A stretch of 6,238 bases of DNA from the NCBI GenBank assembly GCA_021827805.1, contig JAKAUG010000376.1, positions 4,356 to 10,593 on the forward strand. The letters are read 5' to 3'. A program made the position numbers and the translations under genes. Every line of letters starts with the position of its first letter. Position 1 is the first letter of the stretch. The notes under the pieces were generated by a model. It was not told the DNA's origin and ran no database searches. It saw nothing but the letters and a program-made list of their open reading frames with translations. Origin of the DNA: Bacillota bacterium. Its GTDB lineage: Bacteria > Bacillota > Sulfobacillia > RBS10-35 > JAJYVN01. Positions 1 to 5,472 of the stretch are shown here, in pieces.

Positions 1-55
1 GGCGTGCTGAGGCCGCGCGGACGGCGCCAGCCGTTGCCGCCGAAGACGGTGGGCA

Positions 56-221
56 CTAGCGGCAGTTTCCGGGTTAACGGTGCCCAATGTCCTGAGGCCT
101 TGAGCCCGTTGAGGCTCACAATATCAGCATGTTACCTAACGGATTTTCGCTTCGGTCCGCAAGCCCTTCGCGCTCAAGGCGTCCAAGCGACCACTCCGAA
201 TAACTAGGAAACTGCCGCTAG
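56..221. mobile_element. Candidate miniature inverted-repeat element (MITE-like), TA-flanked
   Basis: The segment is bounded by a perfect 15-bp inverted repeat: CTAGCGGCAGTTTCC at 56-70 and its reverse complement at 207-221. After a 2-base mismatch the similarity resumes with GTTA (73-76 against 201-204). TA dinucleotides sit at both edges (57-58 and 219-220), as expected for TA duplication by IS630/Tc1-mariner-type transposases, which would leave a 160-bp element at 59-218. A second inverted block (97-105 and 172-180) lies on the same dyad axis. G+C is about 56% by count, well below the flanks. No transposase ORF fits inside, so the element would be non-autonomous and mobilised in trans. The family assignment is inference from the TA edges only; a long regulatory hairpin is the main alternative. 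Confidence 0.5.
97..180. repeat. Inner inverted repeat sharing the axis of the 56-221 element
   Basis: GCCTTGAGC at 97-105 and its reverse complement at 172-180 form a perfect 9-bp inverted pair. Both copies lie exactly 41 bases from their respective outer ends, so the pair is centred on the same point (138.5) as the 15-bp outer repeat. The coincidence suggests one long imperfect palindrome, or paired subterminal protein-binding sites, and not two unrelated hairpins. Confidence 0.55.
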
Positions 222-439
222 GGGGGCCGAGCCCCGGGACGGGCCGGGAACCGCGCGGCCCGTCCCGGCCCGCTTGGCGGTGAACCTGGTGAGCTTGGCC
301 GGACCGACCCGGCGGTCGTGGCCGAGGAGGTGCCGCTGGAACTGGACGCGAACGCGGACAGGCTGGCCGCGGGTCCCACCACCAGCCAGGCGGCGAGCGC
401 CGCCCCGAGGCTCACCAGCCAGGGTCGCCACTTCGCCAA
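218..439 (-). CDS. Possible small secreted or membrane-anchored protein, 73 aa
   Basis: I do not recognise this protein. It would start at a TTG (439-437) about 9 nt after an AAGGGAG Shine-Dalgarno sequence and end at TAG 220-218. Residues 1-31 look like a signal peptide or membrane anchor: a short basic N-terminus (AKWRPW), a hydrophobic core around residues 8-23, then small residues (AASLSAFA) that could suit signal peptidase. The rest is a low-complexity Ser/Thr/Gly/Pro tail followed by an Arg/Ala/Pro-rich end, with no folded domain. Third-position G+C is about 84%, but second-position G+C is also very high, so coding is not certain. It begins 98 nt after the permease stop on the same strand and could be the operon's last gene. 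Its stop codon is formed by the terminal TA of the putative mobile element at 56-221. Confidence 0.3.
   Translation of the reverse strand: MAKWRPWLVSLGAALAAWLVVGPAASLSAFASSSSGTSSATTAGSVRPSSPGSPPSGPGRAARFPARPGARPP
234..268. terminator. Perfect 13-bp GC-rich stem-loop, possible operon terminator
   Basis: Bases 234-246 pair perfectly with 256-268 around a 9-nt loop (247-255), and almost all pairs are G-C. Nothing on either strand supplies a U-tract after the stem, so it would be a non-canonical terminator or a 3'-end-protecting hairpin. It lies downstream of the leftward transporter operon, which fits termination of that transcript, but it also falls inside the doubtful 73-aa ORF. The fold is directly visible; the role is inferred. 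Confidence 0.4.
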
Positions 440-537
440 AGCGCGTAGCTCCCTTCGCCACCGATGATGCCGGCCTTTGCTGGAACGGGCCCGTACCCGG
501 CCTGAGAGTTTGCTGAAACGGACGGCACGCGGCAGGC

Positions 538-2000
538 TCACGGCCGCCGGAGCGCCTCGACGGGTTCGAGCTCGGACGCCAGAAACGCCGGATAGGACCC
601 GAAGACCAGGGCCACGCTCGCGGCGGCCCCCAGGGCCAGAGCCAGGGCTCCTGGGACGGGCACCGCCGCGATCCCCAGGTGGTGGAGCAGGCGCATGCCC
701 CCGTAACCGCCGAGCCACCCGAGCAAACCCCCCGCCGTGCAGAGCACGACCGCCTCGATCAGGAACTGGTAGATGATCTCCACCTGCATGGCGCCGAGGG
801 CCTTGCGGAGCCCGATCTCCACCGTGCGTTCGCGGACGGCGACCAGCATGATGTTCATCACCCCGATGCCACCCACGATCAGCGACACGGCGGCGATGGC
901 CGCCAGCATCAACGACAGCGTGCGGTTGGCGGCGTCGGCGCGGTTGACCAGGGCGTCGAGACTCTAGATCGCACCGTTACGGCCGTGCCGCCGTGACCGG
1001 GCAGGACCAGCGACTGGCTTGGGCCGCCACTGGGGCCGGGCGGTCCGCCCCCCGGGCCGTGGGGGCCTCCCCCTGCCGGGCCATTGCCAGAGCCGGCGAG
1101 GTCGAAGCGCAGGGCCAGGAGGCGTTCGATCTGGAGGACGGCGGGGTCGACAGCGCCCTGGCTTGCCGCCTTCAGCCAGATGGCGCTCACCTCGGCCGTG
1201 TTGGTGAGGCGTTCCGCCGTGCTTTCGGGGATGAGCACGCTGTCGCCAAGGCCGGTGCCGATGCCGGCGGCCTGCCCGGCGCCGCCGGGGGAAGCTGCCG
1301 CAGAGGCGCTCCCCGAGGATCCGCTGTCACCGGACTGACCAGCAACGGAGCCGGAGCCGACAAGACTCCCACCTCCGGGGGCGAGCACGCCGATCACCCG
1401 GAAGCGGTTCTGGCCGATGTAGACGTCCTGGCCGACGGGGTCCAGGCTACCGAACAGGTCTTCCCGCGCCTGCGCGCCCAGCACGGCCACATCCAGGGCA
1501 TCCTGTTGCTCCAGCCAGGAGAGGAAGCTCCCGAGTTCCATCCGTACGGGGTGGACGCCCTCCAGCGCCGGGGTCACTCCCAGCACCCCCGGGCTTGCCG
1601 AGGTGTTCGCGGAGGAGCGCCAGGTGACCGACTCGTTGACCCCCACGACGGGCACCGCCCCGACGATCCCTGGGACGTGGGCGACGAGATCCGCCGCCAG
1701 GTCCGCATGCAGAGGGGCCCAGGGGGTGTTGCTTTCCACCGTGATGATGTTCGTGCCCAGCCCCTCGAACTGCGCCGCGACGGCCTGCTTGGCACCCTCG
1801 CCGATCCCGAGCAGGCTGACGACGGACGCGACCCCGATGGCAACCCCCAGGACCGTCAGCAGCGAACGCACTCCGCCGGAGATCACGCCGCCGAGGGCCA
1901 TCTCGACGCCCGCCCAGATACGGCCCGGCACCTGCCTCAGGCCCGGGGCCGGGCGGCGGTCCGGCCCCGGAGCCACCACTGCCATTGCGCTTGTCTGCAC
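538..2000 (-). pseudogene. MacB/FtsX-type ABC transporter permease, frame broken near 958-971
   Basis: This is the membrane subunit of a tripartite ABC exporter. The start is GTG at 2000, about 6 nt after a GGGAGGT ribosome-binding site. Residues 38-66 form the first membrane helix, typical of MacB (RSLLTVLGVAIGVASVV), followed by an extracytoplasmic MacB_PCD-like domain with ITVES, VLG and DPVGQ patches. That domain carries a Gly/Ser-rich insert (about residues 208-250) and a Gly/Pro-rich insert (about 302-330). After VTVRS (about residue 345) this frame runs to a stop at 911-909 without the last three helices. The frame offset by one base continues the family from 960 to TGA 540-538: LDALVNRADAANRTLS, the FtsX motif VGGIGVMNIMLVAV, RTVEIGLRKALGA, two more helices and the usual C-terminal LEPVEALRRP. 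Rejoined, the protein is about 485 residues, allowing for the inserts. A sequencing indel, a true pseudogene or recoding are all possible. It follows the adaptor gene by 30 nt. Confidence 0.88.
958..971 (-). other. Frameshift site within the permease gene
   Basis: On the minus strand the N-terminal frame reads GTG CGA TCT AGA GTC TCG, while the family's C-terminal part starts at CTC GAC (960-955) in the frame reached by stepping back one base. The C-terminal frame has a TAG at 966-964, so the shift must lie between that stop and about 958. The defect equals one missing base or two extra bases. There is no canonical X-XXY-YYZ slippery heptamer here, which argues against ordinary programmed -1 frameshifting. 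Confidence 0.85.
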
Positions 2001-2030
2001 CGCTGCACCTCCCTTCCCCCCGGGGATGAC

Positions 2031-3680
2031 TCACTTGGCAGTCGGCTGCGGCCCCGGCGGGGAGCCCCCTGCGCCGGCCGTCCTCGCGCTCTCGGAGCTG
2101 CCGCCGGGCTTGGTGGAAAGCGCCGCGGCGACAGCGTTGGCGATCTGACCGGTGCTGGCCCCCGTCACCACCGTCTGCCCGGGACTCAGGCCGGAGAGGA
2201 TCTGGGCCTCGTCGGAATTGACCAGCCCCACCTTCACCGGCACCGTGGAGACCTGCCCGCCGGCGAGCACCTCGACCTCATCTCCCCCGGACTGCTGCAG
2301 CACGGCCTCGACCGGGACGAGCAGGGCGCCAACCGCCTGCGCGGTGATGATGTCGGCATCGGCGGTCATTCCGGGCAAGAGGTCTCCCTTGCCGTCCACG
2401 GCGATCGTCACGTCGAAGGTGGAAAGGCCGCTCCCGCTCTGACCGACGGTGTTGACGGCGGTGACCATTCCGGTGAACGTCTTGCCGCTGAGGCCGGGCG
2501 TTGTGATCTGTACGCTCTGGCCCTTCTTGACCTGCGTCACCTGCAACTCGCTCACCGGCAGGGTGAGGGTCATCTCGTCCGGGCTGTACACGCTGGCGAT
2601 CTGCCCGTTGGCGCCGACCTGCTGCGCCGCCGCCACGTCGACCGCGGAGACGACGCCGGCGATCGGCGACCGGACGGTGAGCGCCGCCTGCTCCCGCTGC
2701 AACGTCGCAAGGGCGGCTTCGTCCTGCTGCAGCGCGAGTTGGTCACCGGCGATCGCGCTGGAGGCGCTCCCGCCGCCCAGTCGAAAGAGCGTCACGCCCT
2801 TTTGGACCCAGGCGTTCGGGACGGCATCCACCGCCTCGGCGGTGGCGTTGATGGGGCTGTGCACGACGGATTCGTCGCCGAAGCTCGTCACCTTGTATTC
2901 CTGGCGCAACGGGAGCCAAGTCCCGCCCGCCCGGATGTCCACCTGCCCCTGGTCGCCCGGTTGCAGCAGCCCCGGGTTGGCCAGCACCACCTGCGCCGGA
3001 TACACCTCCGAAGTACCGTCGCTGGACGGGACGGCGTTCGCGCTGATCTGCTGCAGGGTGCCGTCCACCCAGCCGCTGAAGGCGTCGAAGTGGACGCGCG
3101 CCGCATCCCCTTCGGCGATGAGTCGCTTGTCGTATGGCACGAGATCGATGTCCATGACGACGGTATGGCTGTCCACGATCTTGGCAAGCACCTCTCCCGC
3201 CGTCACCGGCGCCCCCGCCGTCACATCCAGTTCGGTGATCCGTCCGGCCTGGGGTGCGGCCAGCGTCACACCATGCTCGGGGCTGACGTCCTGCGCCTGT
3301 CCCACAGAGGTCCCGGTGGCCGCCGCCAGCGTCTCCAGGTCGGCGTGGACTTTGAGCTGTGCCTGGGTGATCGACTGGCTGAGCTGAGGGTCCTCCATGA
3401 CCGCGATCACCTGTTCGGCCTGCACCGTGTCGCCCTGATGAACGGAGACCTGCTCCACCTTGCCGGGTGCCGGCGCCGACAGAGTGACGGACTCGACCGG
3501 TTGTAAGGTGGCAGACCCAGAGACCTCGGCCTGGATCGAGCCCTGGGTGACCTGCGCCGTGGCGTACAGGGCCTCGTGGGACGTACCTCCCCGCGCCAGG
3601 TGCTGCCGGACCGCGAACACCCCCGCAGCCACCATGCCGAGGATGGCCAGCAGGGCCAGGATGCGCCTAACGACAGACAT
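2031..3680 (-). CDS. HlyD/MacA-type membrane-fusion (adaptor) protein with duplicated core, 549 aa
   Basis: This is the extracytoplasmic adaptor of the ABC exporter, expected to be anchored in the cytoplasmic membrane and to contact the permease. The ATG start at 3680 follows GGGGAGG by about 9 nt and overlaps the ATPase stop by 14 nt, which suggests translational coupling. Residues 5-24 form an N-terminal membrane anchor. Unit 1 has a lipoyl half (about 64-96, PAPGKVEQVSVHQGDTV), a short helical hairpin (about 97-136), the second lipoyl half (about 138-170, PQAGRITELDVTAGAPV) and a beta-barrel (about 172-250). Unit 2 repeats this: lipoyl half about 272-300, hairpin about 305-333, lipoyl half about 335-366 (SPIAGVVSAVDV) and barrel about 370-445 ending LLPGMTADADI. 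A membrane-proximal domain follows (about 446-515), then a Ser/Gly/Pro-rich tail. MacA and YknX are about 370-380 residues, so this is about 170 longer. The short hairpins suit a single-membrane cell. It lies between ATPase and permease. Confidence 0.9.
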   Translation of the reverse strand: MSVVRRILALLAILGMVAAGVFAVRQHLARGGTSHEALYATAQVTQGSIQAEVSGSATLQPVESVTLSAPAPGKVEQVSVHQGDTVQAEQVIAVMEDPQLSQSITQAQLKVHADLETLAAATGTSVGQAQDVSPEHGVTLAAPQAGRITELDVTAGAPVTAGEVLAKIVDSHTVVMDIDLVPYDKRLIAEGDAARVHFDAFSGWVDGTLQQISANAVPSSDGTSEVYPAQVVLANPGLLQPGDQGQVDIRAGGTWLPLRQEYKVTSFGDESVVHSPINATAEAVDAVPNAWVQKGVTLFRLGGGSASSAIAGDQLALQQDEAALATLQREQAALTVRSPIAGVVSAVDVAAAQQVGANGQIASVYSPDEMTLTLPVSELQVTQVKKGQSVQITTPGLSGKTFTGMVTAVNTVGQSGSGLSTFDVTIAVDGKGDLLPGMTADADIITAQAVGALLVPVEAVLQQSGGDEVEVLAGGQVSTVPVKVGLVNSDEAQILSGLSPGQTVVTGASTGQIANAVAAALSTKPGGSSESARTAGAGGSPPGPQPTAK

Positions 3681-4470
3681 CGGGCATCGCCTCCCCGGTG
3701 GTCACCTCGGCCATCTCCGCCAGCAACGCGCCAGCATCGAGGGGCCGTTCCACCCGCTGCTCGCCGACAATGAGCCCGTCCCGCAGGGTGACGATGCGCC
3801 GCGCGTGACGGGCGATGTCCGGTTCGTGCGTCACCTGGACGATGGTCAGGCCCTGCCGGTTGAGCCGCTGGAAGATCTCCATGATGACCTCGCCGGTCCG
3901 GCTGTCCAGGGCGCCGGTGGGCTCGTCGGCGAGGATGATGTCCGGCTCGGCCACCAGGGCGCGGGCGATCGCGGCACGCTGCTGCTGGCCGCCGGACACC
4001 TGCGTGGGCCTGCGCAACGCCAACTGGCCGATGCCCACGGCCTCCAGCGCGCCGAGCGCGCGGCGGTGGCGCAGCCGTGCCCCCATGCCGCGGTAGACCA
4101 GGGGGAGCGCGACGTTCTGGATCAGCCTGAGGTGCGGCAGCAGGTGAAAGCCCTGAAAGACGAAGCCGATGCCGAGGTTGCGCTCGGCGGCGAGGCCGGC
4201 GCCCCCGAGCCGCGTCATCTCCCGGCCGCGCAGCCGGTAGGTGCCGGCGCTCGGGCGGTCCAGGAGTCCCACGATGTTCATCAGAGTGGACTTGCCCGAC
4301 CCCGAGGCGCCCACGACGGACACGTACTCGCCGGTGCCGATCTCCAGGCTCACCCCGCGCAGAGCGACGGCCCTGGCCGAACCTGTTCCGTACTGCTTCT
4401 CGATTCCGCGTAACTCCACCAGGGCCAAGGCGGCATCCCCCCGGCGTCGCGGCGCCCGGGGGGTGGTCAT
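3667..4470 (-). CDS. ABC exporter ATP-binding subunit, MacB/LolD/YknY type, 267 aa
   Basis: This cytoplasmic ATPase drives the downstream FtsX-like permease. From ATG 4470 the motifs are: Walker A GASGSGKST (residues 54-62), the Q-loop in the LolD/MacB-typical GFVFQGFHLLPHL (about 102-114), the ABC signature VSGGQQQRAAIARAL (158-172), Walker B IILADEPTG with the catalytic Glu at 183, the D-loop SALD-equivalent GALDS (186-190) and switch His 215 in VTHE. All essential residues are present, and the chain ends at TAG 3669-3667. The ATG at 4470 has GGCGGG directly against it, which is poor spacing. An in-frame TTG at 4428, eight bases after GGGGGG, would give 253 residues beginning LALVELRGIEKQY, closer to typical family starts; I cannot decide between them. 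The frame is also open upstream to about 4865 (see the separate entry). It is first in the operon, before the adaptor gene. Confidence 0.92.
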   Translation of the reverse strand: MTTPRAPRRRGDAALALVELRGIEKQYGTGSARAVALRGVSLEIGTGEYVSVVGASGSGKSTLMNIVGLLDRPSAGTYRLRGREMTRLGGAGLAAERNLGIGFVFQGFHLLPHLRLIQNVALPLVYRGMGARLRHRRALGALEAVGIGQLALRRPTQVSGGQQQRAAIARALVAEPDIILADEPTGALDSRTGEVIMEIFQRLNRQGLTIVQVTHEPDIARHARRIVTLRDGLIVGEQRVERPLDAGALLAEMAEVTTGEAMPDVCR

Positions 4471-4865
4471 CCCGCCGGGCCATCGAGTGCAGCATGGCGG
4501 AGCACCCTGTAGTGCCCCCGAGATGTCACTGAGAGATTGCTGAGACGGGATCGCCCTGGCCGGGTTCTCAGGCACTTCCCGCGCCGTCCAGGCGCAGAGG
4601 CTGAACTCATCAATGGCCGGCGGGCCCGGGGCGGGCCACCGTCGCGCCGCGGCCTCGGCCGCCAGGAGGGGGTGTCCGGTGGTGCGCAAGCAGGCCAGAA
4701 GGTGGCGTTCGGCCGGCGCTGGCGGGAAGAGGCCCTCCAGGGTCAGGTGCAGGGTGCGGACCCGCAGGGGCAGCGCGCTCCGCACCAGTCGGCGCCGCAC
4801 GTGTTGTTCGGCGTAGGCCGACACTGTGAGCAGGTACCAAGCGGCCGCGGCACCCGAGTGCCCCC
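4471..4865 (-). other. Open, coding-like stretch upstream of and in frame with the ATPase; unrecognised
   Basis: After an in-frame TGA at about 4868-4866 the minus strand stays open through to the ATPase start. Between 4821 and about 4640 the codon positions show a strong coding pattern (about 84% G+C in first, 57% in second and 87% in third positions), and the translation is protein-like (AYAEQHVRRRLVRSALPLRV, later AERHLLACLRTTGHPLL). A GTG at 4824 is the only obvious start there and has no ribosome-binding site. Third-position G+C drops in the last 25 or so codons before 4470. I do not recognise a domain. It could be an N-terminal extension of the ATPase, the remnant of a neighbouring gene that lost its stop, or chance. 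A short frame starting at ATG 4934 runs into it through the GGGGG tract near 4855-4865 if one base is shifted. Confidence 0.3.
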
Positions 4866-4965
4866 TCCATCAATCGTACCATCGGGCCTGGGCAGCGAAG
4901 AGGTGGGCGTACTCGCCCCCTTGCTCTCAGCCATGTCTCAGCTCGGGAACTTGCGGCTAAACTAG

Positions 4966-5472
4966 CCAGCCCGCCCCCGCCAGACGCCGAGGCGGACGGA
5001 CACGGCGGATGCGAGCCCCCTGGGACCCGCATCCGCCGCTTGCTGGGCGTTCTCCCGTTATGGAGAACCTGCGCAAGTCTAAGCATTGCTGCCGTGCGTA
5101 GGTCTCTTGGGATTGTTCGCGCTCCGCGCGGTTTGCCTGTGTCCATCCCGCCCGTGGGACGGGGCTTGCCATGCTGGAGCCCTGCCGCTGGCGGTACGCG
5201 CCTTGTGGCGAGTTTCCTTACGGCGATGGGGCCTGTGCCCATTTGGAGCCACCGCGCCATACGCTGGCGTCTCAGCTTAGCCGATGCAACAAGTAGCTCT
5301 CGGGCGCCGCTTGCTGGACCGCCGCTTATGCCCGGTGCCGTGGCGCCCTGCGTAAACCGGCGAGTGATTGCAGACGAACAGCCATCTCTTGGCGTGATGT
5401 TCACAGATCCTTCACCACCACCCTGTACATTGAGTCGGAGCGTGCCGGCCCTCCGCCGACCGCCCGGGGGGG
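4966..5472. other. Intergenic region between divergent transcripts, no convincing gene
   Basis: This stretch of about 500 bp separates the leftward transporter operon from the rightward beta-propeller gene. G+C is about 64% by count over 5041-5400, lower than in the adjoining genes, and no frame shows a sustained coding pattern or protein-like translation. It contains several hairpins: the 5003-5038 stem-loop, CGCGC/GCGCG at 5118-5130, ATGGG/CCCAT at 5226-5242 and a long-range GGGCGCC/GGCGCCC pair at 5302-5308 and 5342-5348. I see no tRNA, rRNA or recognisable riboswitch. It presumably holds promoters for one or both directions, but no clear -35/-10 pair stands out. Confidence 0.5.
5003..5038. 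repeat. 11-bp perfect inverted repeat (stem-loop) in the divergent intergenic region
   Basis: CGGCGGATGCG (5003-5013) pairs perfectly with 5028-5038 around a 14-nt loop (5014-5027). No T-tract follows on either strand. It could be part of a structured leader, a protein-binding dyad or a terminator. Its place upstream of the leftward operon and of the rightward gene does not favour any one of these. Confidence 0.55.

Noticed and set aside
485..494. ACGGGCCCGT palindrome just after the permease stop, considered as an operator or terminator.
   Set aside because: It has no loop and no T-tract, and 10-bp palindromes of G and C are expected in DNA of this composition.
955..971. Minus-strand TCTAGAGTC followed closely by CGAC resembles the XbaI-SalI part of a cloning polylinker, which could mean a vector artefact at the frameshift.
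   Set aside because: Recognisable permease sequence continues on both sides with no missing residues and no further vector sequence, so a chance 9-base match is the simpler explanation.
993..3506. An 837-codon plus-strand open frame opposite the permease and adaptor genes.
   Set aside because: It is the antisense shadow of high-GC3 genes; its translation is rich in His, Arg, Asp and Gly without any domain, while the minus strand encodes clear protein families.
4946..4959. GGAACTTGCGGCTA resembles the right end of the 56-221 element (GGAAACTGCCGCTA), so a second copy was considered.
   Set aside because: Only 11 of 14 bases match, and no matching left end could be found at a similar distance.
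5034..5317. 13-bp direct repeat CGCCGCTTGCTGG at 5034-5046 and 5305-5317, considered as an element boundary or att-like pair.
   Set aside because: A repeat of this length is not surprising in 6 kb of GC-rich DNA, and nothing between the copies looks like a discrete insertion.
5400..5431. TTCACA (5400-5405) and TACATT (5426-5431) considered as a -35/-10 promoter for the propeller gene.
   Set aside because: The spacer is 20 nt, too long for a standard sigma-70-type promoter, and no better -10 lies at 17 nt.
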